Source of the DNA: Flavobacterium terrigena
GTDB taxonomy: Bacteria > Bacteroidota > Bacteroidia > Flavobacteriales > Flavobacteriaceae
DNA: 64,000 bases
Direction: 5' to 3'
Assembly (NCBI RefSeq): GCF_900108955.1
Contig: NZ_FNYA01000005.1
Span: 124,001 to 188,000 of the forward strand
Part shown: one piece after another, positions 35,677 through 44,150 of the stretch
Layout of the letters: every line of letters begins with the position of its first letter
Numbering within the stretch: the stretch's first letter is position 1
The notes under the pieces: generated by a model
The model's input: only the letters and a program-made list of their open reading frames with translations
The model's database searches: none
What the model was told of the DNA's origin: nothing
Made by a program: the position numbers and the translations under genes

Positions 35677-37461
35677 CTAGTTTGGGATTTTAGGGAGCTT
35701 TTCGCAAACCATACCAATTAGGAAGAAACTATCGTAGTTAACCGATTCTGGATTTAAACTATATTCTTTTGAAATCGTATTTTGATTTTCAATTTTCAAC
35801 TCTTCTTCAAAAACGCTATATCCATCTTTAACAATTATAACTTTATAATTACCTACTGGAAGTTTTATTTCGGTTGAACCTTCTTTATTAGATTCAATTT
35901 CTTTAAAAAAAGAATTATTAATTCCGATTATTGATATCTCCGATTTATAAATCGCTTGTTTGGTTATCGAATCTTTAATGTTAACCACAATTGTTGTTAG
36001 ATTTCCTATATTAATAGTTGTAATAATAACAGGTTTAAACAAAGCCGGATTTCCTAAAACTGCTGATTTCATGGCAGTTCTTGAAACATCCATAGTTCTT
36101 GCTGCCATCACTGGTTTAGCACTCATTATTGGTCTGGCCATTCTTATTGGTGTGACTGCAATATGTGGTGAGGCGGTAACTGGTGTTGCTACTGGTGCTG
36201 CAACAGGATTTGTCGTTTCTACTTTATTAATTTCTGCCTTATCACTATAATATTTTACATTATTTGATCTCAACGTTTCTTTATTTCTAACTGCTTTTAT
36301 GAAACTAACATTGTTATTTGAGTTTACAAAAAGTTGGCTTTTCATAATAATTGGTCCGAATGAAATTAACTGATTTATATCACTAACCACATTTGCAGAA
36401 ACCGTTGGATCGATATTAATTTTAAGATTTTGAATCAAAAACATTTTCTTTGGAAATGCAGGAAGCAGAAAATCGTTACTTATGGTTTCTCCATCTGAAA
36501 TAGATTTTGCTTCTGTCCATTTGAAAAAACTAGAAACTAAAGAAGACAAGGAGAACCAACTTCTTTGTAAAGTCACAATTGAGAATTCTAATTCTATACC
36601 TAAGATGTTTTTCTCATCATAATCAATAGTAATAATTTCTTTTGGAAAATCGTCTTTTTGAACTTTAGCTCTTTCATACAACTCATCTAGTTCTTTTTTA
36701 TCGATAGTTAATTTGATCCAACCGTTTTTATTAGACATAAAATCATAAGGAATAAAGTTGATATCGTGAAAAGTCTCCAACGACTGTAAGCCAGTTTTTG
36801 CAGAATTTTCCATAATATTTCTAGAATTCATAAGATTTGCCAAAAAAAGATCGAGACCATCAAGCTTGTTGATTTTGCTCATTGCGTTTTCAATAAGTTC
36901 TTTATGTCCTAACAACTTATGATCTACAATTAATTTTTCTTTTCTTAATAAAATATTGTTCAACTTGGTCAACCAAACTTGTTTTTCATCATCGGTTGTT
37001 AAACCATTATATTTAGCAACATGTTCTTCCCATTCAGTTATTAGTTTGTCAAATAAGGGCAAATATTTATCGTAAGCTTTTTTCTCTTTTGTAGGTTTTC
37101 CTTTGTCGTCATATAATATTTTATTGGCGTCAAGGTGTTCCGTTTCTTTGATTTGTTCTGCTTCAACTTGTTTCACCTCGATAATTTTACCATAAGCGTC
37201 AAACAAGGTATTACTTGGGTTAACATCCCAATATTTATCGGAAGAAGGAATAGAATTTAATTGAAAAGATATGTCTTGTTTTTTAAGAAATGCTTCGCCT
37301 TTAAGCGTTTCATCTATTAGCATTTGAGGCAATAGTAGATTCATTTCCTCATTATTATAAACTCGTAGTGAAGGGCAAATTAAGGGTATTTCAGATTCAT
37401 TTGTACTTTGAGTTTTATAATATTCTTTTATTTTCTGGAATAATGAGATATAGTATTTCAT
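35677..37461 (-). CDS. Large unknown protein with C-terminal carboxypeptidase-regulatory-like domain
   Basis: I start it at ATG 37461 (MKYYISLFQKIKEYYK), giving 594 aa; an ATG 33 bases upstream is less likely because it lies in the terminator hairpin. Visible parts: a helical, charged region (about 85-260), a beta domain (about 280-390) with the motif LQRSWFSLSSLV and LLPAFPKKMFLIQNLKI shared with the next gene upstream, a Pro/Ala/Val-rich linker (about 420-475), and a C-terminal segment (about 490-580; KLPVGNYKVIIVKDGYSVFEE) like PEGA/CarboxypepD_reg domains. No signal peptide; function unknown. Confidence 0.75.
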   Translation of the reverse strand: MKYYISLFQKIKEYYKTQSTNESEIPLICPSLRVYNNEEMNLLLPQMLIDETLKGEAFLKKQDISFQLNSIPSSDKYWDVNPSNTLFDAYGKIIEVKQVEAEQIKETEHLDANKILYDDKGKPTKEKKAYDKYLPLFDKLITEWEEHVAKYNGLTTDDEKQVWLTKLNNILLRKEKLIVDHKLLGHKELIENAMSKINKLDGLDLFLANLMNSRNIMENSAKTGLQSLETFHDINFIPYDFMSNKNGWIKLTIDKKELDELYERAKVQKDDFPKEIITIDYDEKNILGIELEFSIVTLQRSWFSLSSLVSSFFKWTEAKSISDGETISNDFLLPAFPKKMFLIQNLKINIDPTVSANVVSDINQLISFGPIIMKSQLFVNSNNNVSFIKAVRNKETLRSNNVKYYSDKAEINKVETTNPVAAPVATPVTASPHIAVTPIRMARPIMSAKPVMAARTMDVSRTAMKSAVLGNPALFKPVIITTINIGNLTTIVVNIKDSITKQAIYKSEISIIGINNSFFKEIESNKEGSTEIKLPVGNYKVIIVKDGYSVFEEELKIENQNTISKEYSLNPESVNYDSFFLIGMVCEKLPKIPN

Positions 37462-37487
37462 GATTTCTTTTAGTTTAAAAAATCCAA

Positions 37488-37515
37488 ATACCATTAATAG
37501 GCATTTGGATTTTTA
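37488..37515 (-). terminator. Internal hairpin between the two large cluster genes
   Basis: AAATCCAAATACC pairs with GGCATTTGGATTT (one G-T pair), followed on the minus strand by A/T-rich sequence. It may attenuate rather than end transcription. Confidence 0.5.
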
Positions 37516-37524
37516 TAGTTAGAA

Positions 37525-39072
37525 TTAATTAACCTCTACCCATTCGTCATCTTTAATTGATGGAAGTGGGTTTGGCGATAAGTCGATAATATTACATTTT
37601 CTTCCTAAAAGTAAAATTCCTCCAGAAGACATACCTTGACTTTCTCTTGATCCTGTTCTGTTTACTCTTTCGTCATCATATCCATAACTACCTCCAAGAA
37701 CAAAAGGTCCAATAGCTAAAGCGCCACCAGCTTTTACCTCATCTTCAGTTTTTTTGTACGAATCAGATCCTTTTTTGAAACCAATTTTTAAATCAGTAAT
37801 GAAGTAAAACTCTGTTGCTACAGCTGGTAACAAACCTTTACCATTTCCGTCACTAATCATTTGATTATTTAAAATATCTGCTCCGTTTTTAGAATATTTC
37901 CAATAACGTGATTTAAGGAAAGTAGTTCCTAACCAAGGACTTGAAACATAACATTTTCCAATTTTAAAAGACATTTCGAAATCGTTAAAATTAAAATTAG
38001 AATTTATTCTTTTATGTTTACCTGCTGCGCCTACACTGAAAAGCCCTGCAAAACTTGCCGCTGCACTCCAACTATGAGATGTACTTTGGTAGTTAGATTC
38101 GTAGTCGCTTTTACTAAATTTATACTCTAACCATTTAGTTGAATTTGCTAAAGTACTTGCAGGAACTGGTTGTGAGAAAAAATAAGTATTCATTCCTCCA
38201 AGACCAGTTCTTTTAGCAGCTAAAAGTTCCGATTCGTATCTTTTTTTAATGGTAATGAAATTACTGCTTTCGATTTCGTCGATATAGTTTAAAGATTTTT
38301 CAATTTTACCTTTATAACCAATACCTTCCCAACGTTTTAAAGCATCATCTCTTCTTTTGATATAGTTTCTACCATTGATAGCCATTTCTGACATAGCATC
38401 TCCTTCTCCATCAGCAACTCTTTTTTGCAAATCAGTTAATTTGTCTTCTGCTTCATAATACAACGCTTCATATTCTAAATACTTAACGTATTGTGGAGAT
38501 GGGAAAGATTGAAAAATAAATTTCGGATTGTCTTCTGGATGCTCAACAAGTGAATCATCGTAATCCGGGTTTTTCAATTTTTTAACGGTTACAATATCTT
38601 TTCTTAAAGTTTCTAATTTCTTTTCCACTTTAGGATCGATTTTCGTGTTTTTAACCACACAATATTCCATTACATCTTGGTAAACATTCGATTTTGTATG
38701 ATCTGGATGTGGACTAAAAATGGTAAATTTTCTAGCTCCATTACCGTCTAATTCTGGAATCATACTTGGAATTTGATCCGCTAAACGCGCAAATTCTTCA
38801 GCATGAGCATATTTGCTATACTTTTTTGAATTACGAGCTTCAGTATACTCTTCATCAGTCATTCCTTCAATTTTTGGAGTAGCTCCAAAAAAGCCTTTCA
38901 AAGCATAATCAAATGCTTCTGGGTCAATTACTACAGGAACAGGTTCCCATGCAATAAAATTGTTTGGTCCTAACATTTTTGGATCTCCTCCATTAGTTAG
39001 TTTCTTAAATACGTCGCCTAATATGTAACTCATGAAGTCACTTTCGTTTGGCATTGGTGAAAAAGTTGGCAT
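37525..39072 (-). CDS. Large unknown protein sharing a domain with its neighbour
   Basis: The 515-aa protein has no signal peptide. Residues 1-120 are rich in aromatics and Pro, about 125-270 look helical and charged (coiled-coil-like), and about 290-480 form a beta-rich domain. That domain contains CYVSSPWLGTTFLKSRYWKY, MISDG and LLPAVATEFYFITDLKI, which align with RSWFSLSSLV, SISDG and LLPAFPKKMFLIQNLKI in the 35677 protein. A Gly/Ser-rich stretch (GGALAIGPFVLGGSYGYDDE) lies near the C-terminus. Family and function are unknown. It is third in the cluster, after protease and inhibitor genes. Confidence 0.75.
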   Translation of the reverse strand: MPTFSPMPNESDFMSYILGDVFKKLTNGGDPKMLGPNNFIAWEPVPVVIDPEAFDYALKGFFGATPKIEGMTDEEYTEARNSKKYSKYAHAEEFARLADQIPSMIPELDGNGARKFTIFSPHPDHTKSNVYQDVMEYCVVKNTKIDPKVEKKLETLRKDIVTVKKLKNPDYDDSLVEHPEDNPKFIFQSFPSPQYVKYLEYEALYYEAEDKLTDLQKRVADGEGDAMSEMAINGRNYIKRRDDALKRWEGIGYKGKIEKSLNYIDEIESSNFITIKKRYESELLAAKRTGLGGMNTYFFSQPVPASTLANSTKWLEYKFSKSDYESNYQSTSHSWSAAASFAGLFSVGAAGKHKRINSNFNFNDFEMSFKIGKCYVSSPWLGTTFLKSRYWKYSKNGADILNNQMISDGNGKGLLPAVATEFYFITDLKIGFKKGSDSYKKTEDEVKAGGALAIGPFVLGGSYGYDDERVNRTGSRESQGMSSGGILLLGRKCNIIDLSPNPLPSIKDDEWVEVN

Positions 39073-39129
39073 AATATTATATTTTAATTGTTTCCTACTC
39101 TATTTTAAGGCTTTTCGGATTTCGCCATT

Positions 39130-39411
39130 TTAAACTATTTTTACGGTCATTGTTTTGGTTAAAGCAGGAACAATATCTTTTTCCCATACTTTATGATAAT
39201 TAAAAGCAACTTCTACAATTCCTTTTTTAAGTCCTTTTATTTCGAAAATTACTTTGTGGTTTACCCCAATCATTTTTGGGTCTACTTCCTCAAAAAACTC
39301 AGAGATTGAAATTATTTTAGGTTTTGATATTGTGTATGTCCAGCTATATCCTGTAGATGGATTACTATTTAATTCTAATGAAGAAACTTCTCCTACTTTT
39401 AAACTAATCAT
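39130..39411 (-). CDS. Chagasin-like cysteine protease inhibitor (I42 family)
   Basis: The 93-aa protein has the chagasin loop motif NPSTGYSW at 17-24 (canonical NPTTGY), and FNYHKVWEKD near 70-79 at the place of the RPWE loop. The middle Gly-rich loop (canonical GxGG) is not conserved. Chagasins bind papain-family (C1) proteases in the active-site cleft. The gene lies 38 bases downstream of a C1 protease gene, which strongly suggests they act on each other. No signal peptide is visible, in contrast to many bacterial I42 inhibitors. Confidence 0.85.
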   Translation of the reverse strand: MISLKVGEVSSLELNSNPSTGYSWTYTISKPKIISISEFFEEVDPKMIGVNHKVIFEIKGLKKGIVEVAFNYHKVWEKDIVPALTKTMTVKIV

Positions 39412-39449
39412 GACGTAATTATTTATTTTAATAAAATTTCAATAACCTG

Positions 39450-40397
39450 TTAAAAGTTATTCGTGTTAAAAAAACTAGCGTTAACCATAGACCAAAAATC
39501 TTTAGCTAAACCTTTTAAAACATATTCATAAGGTAAATACCCATATCCAGAACTACCCCAAGATGTTCCCCAAGAATTTCTTATAAGTAAAGCACCAGTG
39601 GTTTTAGGCCCTCCAACTCCATTTTGTATTACAATATTATCATCATAACCTACAACCACAACTGCATGCCCGCCTAATACACTGTCTCCGTATTTTGGAT
39701 AAGGTATTTTACCTCCATTAGAGCCTGCTTGAGAAATAGAATTATAAACTGTAAAACCAAACATAGAAGGTAAACCTGCCGCCGCATATGTTTTTACGTT
39801 GTTTAAAATAGTTGCAGGAGTTGCGCCTACAGGATCTAATCTGTAATAAGTTGTTGCTTTGTAGTTAGATGCAAACTGATAATTAAAACCAGATGGTTCT
39901 CTTTCAAAAGGATCAGTAGGTACACCATTAGCCCCTGTTTTCACATCGCTATATGGCCAATACTCTTCAGGACAAATTCCAAATCCAGCCATTGCTTTCA
40001 TTGTTGTTCTTAAATAAGCACCCGTATCGCCTGTCCATTTCAATAAATTTCTTGTAACTTTATACAAGAATAGTCTAGATGCTTCAAGATGAATCCCGTA
40101 AGCTCTTCTTTGATAATATTCAAGAAGACCAACACCTGCATTTGCAGTACAAGAACCAAGTTGACCTTGATTTTCAATTGGCGAACACCAACTTCTTAAA
40201 TCAACACTAGTTGCTAATGTTAAAGGAGTTTCTGCTTTTTTTGTTTTGCTTTTCGTTTTACTTTCTCCCATTACAGGATTAAATTTCATCGTTACAGCAG
40301 AAAAGATTTCTTGAACTGAAGAAGATTCAGTTGTTAAATCTCTAAAATCTGGTAGATCAGGCATCCAGCCTAATCCGTTTTCAATTGAATTTGACAT
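39450..40397 (-). CDS. Papain-like C1 family cysteine peptidase
   Basis: The 315-aa protein contains the complete papain catalytic set: oxyanion Gln77 and Cys83 in NQGQLGSCTANAG, His244 in GGHAVVVVGYDD and Asn274 in LIRNSWGTSWG. The N-terminal 60 residues are short and polar, without a classical inhibitory pro-domain, and contain a Lys/Thr-rich stretch (about 46-56). No Sec signal peptide is present. It is the first gene of the six-gene minus-strand cluster, and its cognate inhibitor is probably the chagasin-like protein encoded next. Confidence 0.92.
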   Translation of the reverse strand: MSNSIENGLGWMPDLPDFRDLTTESSSVQEIFSAVTMKFNPVMGESKTKSKTKKAETPLTLATSVDLRSWCSPIENQGQLGSCTANAGVGLLEYYQRRAYGIHLEASRLFLYKVTRNLLKWTGDTGAYLRTTMKAMAGFGICPEEYWPYSDVKTGANGVPTDPFEREPSGFNYQFASNYKATTYYRLDPVGATPATILNNVKTYAAAGLPSMFGFTVYNSISQAGSNGGKIPYPKYGDSVLGGHAVVVVGYDDNIVIQNGVGGPKTTGALLIRNSWGTSWGSSGYGYLPYEYVLKGLAKDFWSMVNASFFNTNNF

Positions 40398-40665
40398 AAT
40401 TTATGTTTTTAGTTTATTAATAATTAAAAAAGTACTTTTATACCTTCCTGTTTTATCAAATTTGATTTTGTAAAATTGTAACTAATTGAATTCTTGGGGT
40501 AGAGCGGATTTCCTGTTTTTTGATACGGTAATTCGCAGAGGGTTTTTTAGGGGTTAATTCTATAAAATATTCAATTCTTACCTAGGCAAAAAAGGGGGTT
40601 TTTCCCCTTGTGTAGGATAAGCCTTATAAATACATTTGTACCTATAAACTAAAACAAACAAAAAC
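40398..40665. promoter_or_regulatory. Divergent regulatory region with palindromes
   Basis: This 268-bp gap separates the protease cluster from the two-component operon. It holds a full promoter for the plus-strand operon (TTG 40608-40610, TACATTTG 40631-40638, spacing 20) and the palindrome AAGGGG-N6-CCCCTT (40592-40609) touching the -33 box. A weaker outer CCTA...TAGG pair is at 40581-40616. The palindrome AAAAGTACTTTT (40428-40439) lies nearer the protease gene. No clear minus-strand promoter was found. Confidence 0.6.
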
Positions 40666-41103
40666 ATGGAACAATTTGATGAACCAACTCAATTAATAAC
40701 AAAAGAATTGGCTACTGATTTAAATAACAGATATATTGAAAAAAGATCAGGGTTAATTTTATCGAATATTGGTAAAGAAGATGCTAATGCAGTTTGGTAT
40801 TCTATTGAGGAATTAGAGAATTACATTAATTATGTAAAAACCAAAGGAATTGAAAATGGAATTGAAGTTAATGGAATTAGATTTTATATTGGAGTTTATC
40901 CAGAAGATGGTGTAAAATATAAAGAAAAAGCGGGTTTAACGACTATATTTCTTTCACCAACCAAAAAAAGAACATTGAATATTTTAGAAAGAAGTTTAGC
41001 TGATGATCCATTATTAGAAGTAAATGTAGATGTTACTGAAATTGAACCATTAAATTATGGCGGGATAGGTCATCCTCCAAAAATAACATATCCACAAGAA
41101 TAA
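40666..41103 (+). CDS. Unknown small protein, first gene of the two-component operon
   Basis: The 145-aa cytoplasmic protein shows an alpha/beta pattern (WYSIEELENYINYVKTKG, GIRFYIGVYPEDG, LTTIFLSPTKK) and a Gly/Pro-rich C-terminus, without Cys or membrane helices. I do not recognise a characterised family, although similar proteins with 'YIGxY' motifs occur in Flavobacteriaceae next to kinases. The stop codon directly precedes the ATG of the membrane protein gene (TAA-ATG), showing operon organisation with the membrane protein, kinase and regulator. Confidence 0.7.
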   Translation: MEQFDEPTQLITKELATDLNNRYIEKRSGLILSNIGKEDANAVWYSIEELENYINYVKTKGIENGIEVNGIRFYIGVYPEDGVKYKEKAGLTTIFLSPTKKRTLNILERSLADDPLLEVNVDVTEIEPLNYGGIGHPPKITYPQE

Positions 41104-41751
41104 ATGTTAGAAAATTTAAATCTATATATTGTTTATTTAGCTTTATTATCAGCAATTCCAGGAATATTTTTCTATTTCAAATTGCCTTCTAATAAAGCTA
41201 AATCGATATTATTTTTTATATGGATAGCCTTTTTTATAGATTTTATTGGTGAAAATTTTACGAAATGGACAGGGTTAGTAAGATTTCCAATCTATAATTT
41301 ATACATACTTATTAGCTTTTCATATTATATATTTTTATTAAAATCATTATTAGCCAAAATCAAAAATCAAAAAATAGCATTATCTTTTCTTGTAGTATTT
41401 ATAGGTGTTTATTTTATAAACATTATATTTATTCAAAACAATCTTGTCACAACATTTACTAATGTTTTTGCTATTGGTGTGATTATGATTTTATTCTTAT
41501 CGTGCTTATATTTATTCGAAATATTTAGTTCTGAAAATATTTTAAATTTTAAAAAATCAATATATTTTTGGTTTATTCTTGGTATATTGGCTTTTCATGT
41601 TCCAATTTTGCCATATATGTTGGCCATAGACTTTTTCTTAATTGAAAATAACAATACCATATTCAATTTTGTTTTATTTATATTAAATTTGTTAATGCAC
41701 AGTTGTTTTTTAATTGGATTTATATGCAGCGAGAAGAAATACAATTATTAA
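41104..41751 (+). CDS. Multi-pass membrane protein of unknown function
   Basis: The 215-aa protein consists almost wholly of about seven hydrophobic helices (for example YIVYLALLSAIPGIFFYF, IAFFIDFIGENFTKW, ILFLSCLYLFEIF). No catalytic motif is seen. It abuts the upstream gene with no gap and its 3' end overlaps the histidine kinase gene by 28 bases. It could be the sensory membrane module for the kinase, whose own sensing part is minimal; this is an inference from gene order. Confidence 0.7.
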   Translation: MLENLNLYIVYLALLSAIPGIFFYFKLPSNKAKSILFFIWIAFFIDFIGENFTKWTGLVRFPIYNLYILISFSYYIFLLKSLLAKIKNQKIALSFLVVFIGVYFINIIFIQNNLVTTFTNVFAIGVIMILFLSCLYLFEIFSSENILNFKKSIYFWFILGILAFHVPILPYMLAIDFFLIENNNTIFNFVLFILNLLMHSCFLIGFICSEKKYNY

Positions 41752-42536
41752 TAATATCATTTAGTATAGTTTTATTTACGCTATTATTAACTGTGTTTAT
41801 TTTATTCTTTTTTTTCCAGAAAAAGAAAACAAAATTTTTAACGGATAAGTTAGAAGCCGAACTGCTTTTTCAATCGGAATTAACAAAATCTAAAATTGAA
41901 ATTAAAGAACAAACGCTAACTAATGTTAGTAGAGAATTACACGATAATATCGGACAAATTCTTTCCGTTGCGCTCATGCAAATGAACATTCTGATAGAAA
42001 ACAATGATAGTTACACCATATCTGAATTATCAAAAATTAAGGATTTAGTTACCAAATCATTAAATGAAATTAGACTGTTATCCAAAGTAATGAATGGCGA
42101 TGTGTTTTTAAAGACCAATTTTATAGCTGCAATTTCTGAAGATTTAGATAGGATTAAAGCACTTAAAAAAATAAAATGCAAAATCAATATTAACGGAGAA
42201 GTTAAAAAAATAAACACCGAACACGAGACTATAATTTATAGAATTTTACAAGAATCTATTTCAAATATATTGAGACATTCTCACAGCGATTCCATAACAA
42301 TTAATATTTTATTCACTAAAAACAACTGCCAAATTGATATAATCGATACCGGAAAAGGTTTTGATTTAAAAGAGAGCACTAAAGGCTCAGGCCTTTCAAA
42401 TATTAAAACTAGAGCCGACTTAATTGGAGCAAATTTTGATATTTATTCAGATGAAACTGGAACTGTATTAATGATTAACTACCCCTTAAAAAATTTAATG
42501 ATTGACGACCCCATAAAAAAAGAAAATTACATTTAA
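41724..42536 (+). CDS. Sensor histidine kinase (HisKA_3 / NarX type)
   Basis: I take the ATG at 41724, giving 270 aa; a TTG 21 bases upstream is also open. One transmembrane helix (about 6-32) is followed by a coiled stretch and the HisKA_3 dimerisation box VSRELHDNIGQ with phospho-acceptor His73. The HATPase domain has LQESISNILRHS (N-box), DTGKGFD (G1) and GSGLSNIKTRA (G2). There is no periplasmic sensor domain. Its partner is the LuxR-type regulator encoded 4 bases downstream. Confidence 0.92.
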   Translation: MQREEIQLLIISFSIVLFTLLLTVFILFFFFQKKKTKFLTDKLEAELLFQSELTKSKIEIKEQTLTNVSRELHDNIGQILSVALMQMNILIENNDSYTISELSKIKDLVTKSLNEIRLLSKVMNGDVFLKTNFIAAISEDLDRIKALKKIKCKININGEVKKINTEHETIIYRILQESISNILRHSHSDSITINILFTKNNCQIDIIDTGKGFDLKESTKGSGLSNIKTRADLIGANFDIYSDETGTVLMINYPLKNLMIDDPIKKENYI

Positions 42537-42540
42537 AATT

Positions 42541-43182
42541 ATGGAAAAAATTAAAATAATGATCGTTGACGATCATTTATTATTCTCTCAATCACTTTCT
42601 TTTTTAATAAGTACTTTTAAAGAATTTGAAGTATGTGGAAGTTATATTAATGGAAAAGAATTTACGAATGCCGTAGAAGCAGAAAATTTTGAAAAGCCTA
42701 ATATAATTCTACTTGATGTAAACATGCCAATTATGGATGGCATTGAAACTATGAAATGGCTTAAACAAAATCATCCAGATTTAAAAGTTTTAGCACTTTC
42801 AGTAAATGATGATGAAGAAACTATAATGAAAATGATTACTAATGGAGCAAAAGGATATTTATTAAAAGATACCGATCCAAAAACATTTAAAGAAGCTTTA
42901 CTTGAAGTATATAACAAAGGGTTTTATTACACGGAAATAGTTTCAGGGTTTTTGATAAACAAATTAAACCAAACCGAGAATAAAATTATTCTAAAAGAAC
43001 GTGAAGTAGAGTTTATTAAATTAGCATGTACCGAAAAAACATACAAAGAAATTGCTGATGGAATGTGTTTAAGTCCGAAGACTATTGATGGTTATCGTGA
43101 AAATTTATTTCAAAAATTAGAACTAAAAACAAGAATTGGTTTAGTACTGTATGCTATAAAACACAAAATTGTTTGCATATAA
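42541..43182 (+). CDS. LuxR/NarL-type response regulator
   Basis: The 213-aa protein has a receiver domain (1-120) with acidic pocket D10/D11, phospho-acceptor Asp59 in LLDVNMPIMDG and KGYLLKDTDP, and a C-terminal LuxR-type HTH (about 145-210; EVEFIKLACTEKTYKEIADG, LSPKTIDGYRENLFQKL). It follows the kinase gene with a 4-base gap. NarL-type regulators bind short inverted repeats; the palindrome at 40592-40609 is a plausible site for autoregulation and control of the divergent protease cluster. Confidence 0.93.
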   Translation: MEKIKIMIVDDHLLFSQSLSFLISTFKEFEVCGSYINGKEFTNAVEAENFEKPNIILLDVNMPIMDGIETMKWLKQNHPDLKVLALSVNDDEETIMKMITNGAKGYLLKDTDPKTFKEALLEVYNKGFYYTEIVSGFLINKLNQTENKIILKEREVEFIKLACTEKTYKEIADGMCLSPKTIDGYRENLFQKLELKTRIGLVLYAIKHKIVCI

Positions 43183-43230
43183 TCTTCCAAAAAAGTAGAA
43201 AACCTAAACTAATCCTTCTATTTTTTATTT

Positions 43231-43282
43231 CAATGAAAAACAAGTTTCAGTTTAAGAAACACTGTTTTTCATTGAATTTTTT
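43231..43282. terminator. Bidirectional terminator between the regulator and cytochrome-like genes
   Basis: CAATGAAAAACA (43231-43242) pairs perfectly with TGTTTTTCATTG (43263-43274), and an inner GTTTC/GAAAC extends the stem. Flanking A/T runs serve both convergent genes. Confidence 0.82.
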
Positions 43283-43289
43283 ATATTAA

Positions 43290-43649
43290 TTATTCTGGCA
43301 TACTTTGTTTTTCCCATCTCTCTAAAACAGCAATTAAACTATCATTTAAAGCTGGTTTCTTATTTTTAAATGGCATAAATTGAGCGTGATCTTTAGGTAA
43401 TTTGACTCTCGCAATAATATCTTTTATATTTTCTTTTACATGTACATAATTATCCAATGGTTTTTTTCTTCCTTCAGGCGGAAAATGACAAGGCGTACAA
43501 CTGTTTTGCATAATTGGTAAAATATCTGCATTAAAACTGACTGGTTTTTCTTTTGGAATGTTTTCAACTCCACTTGTTTTCACAGTATTACATTTAATTG
43601 AAATTACTACTATTGCAACTAAAGGAAGTAAAAATTTAATTTTTTTCAT
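43290..43649 (-). CDS. Secreted c-type heme protein, single CxxCH
   Basis: The 119-aa protein has an N-terminal signal (1-20; the SIKC sequence at the end is a poor lipobox) and one heme c attachment motif CTPCH at 51-55 in ADILPIMQNSCTPCHFPPEG. The downstream MPFKNKKPALNDSLIAVLERW is typical of small Bacteroidota cytochrome-c/heme-binding proteins, with Met as a possible second axial ligand. It is probably periplasmic or membrane-attached electron transfer. It is downstream of the Lrp-type regulator by 18 bases on the same strand. Confidence 0.8.
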   Translation of the reverse strand: MKKIKFLLPLVAIVVISIKCNTVKTSGVENIPKEKPVSFNADILPIMQNSCTPCHFPPEGRKKPLDNYVHVKENIKDIIARVKLPKDHAQFMPFKNKKPALNDSLIAVLERWEKQSMPE

Positions 43650-43667
43650 AACTTTCTGTATTAAAAT

Positions 43668-44138
43668 TTATAACTGGATTTGTCTTTCTATTTGTTGCTC
43701 CAATGAAATATAAGTTTCCGTACGAGATACGCCATTGATACTTTGAATTTTCTTGTTTAGTAATTGCATTAAATGCTCGTTATCTCTACAAATAATTTTA
43801 GTTAAAATACTCCAATTTCCTGTGGTATAATGACATTCCAATACTTCCGGAATTTTTCTTAATTCTTTTACGGTTTCAGTATTATTTGAAGCTTTATCTA
43901 AATAAATTCCGATAAATGCCATTGTTTTATAACCTAAAACTTTATTGTCTACCACATATTTGGAACCCGAAATCACTCCAGCTTGTTCTAATTTTTTTAA
44001 ACGTTGATGAATAGCTGCTCCTGAAATTCCTAGTTTATTCGCAATTTGAAGAATCGGTTTTCTAGCGTCTTCCATTAAATTACGAAGGATTTCTTTATCA
44101 ATTCCGTCAATTTCAATTTGTAAGTGATTTATCTTCAT
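43668..44138 (-). CDS. Lrp/AsnC family transcriptional regulator
   Basis: The 156-aa protein has an N-terminal winged HTH (about 8-65; IDKEILRNLMEDARKPI, ISGAAIHQRLKKLEQAGVI) and a C-terminal RAM ligand-binding domain (about 75-150; VLECHYTTGNWSILTKI). Lrp/AsnC proteins sense amino acids and often regulate neighbouring amino-acid genes; the saccharopine dehydrogenase-like gene immediately upstream on the same strand is a natural candidate target. A terminator lies between the two. Confidence 0.92.
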   Translation of the reverse strand: MKINHLQIEIDGIDKEILRNLMEDARKPILQIANKLGISGAAIHQRLKKLEQAGVISGSKYVVDNKVLGYKTMAFIGIYLDKASNNTETVKELRKIPEVLECHYTTGNWSILTKIICRDNEHLMQLLNKKIQSINGVSRTETYISLEQQIERQIQL

Positions 44139-44150
44139 AGCTTGTAGTTT

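Noticed and set aside
35960-36250. Plus-strand hydrophobic frame of 96 residues inside the 35677 gene
   Set aside because: It is antisense to the Pro/Ala/Val-rich linker; codon bias of that linker explains the hydrophobic translation.
40592-40609. GGGG/CCCC palindrome as a terminator
   Set aside because: Both neighbouring genes read away from it, and the T-run is in the loop, not after the stem; an operator is more likely.
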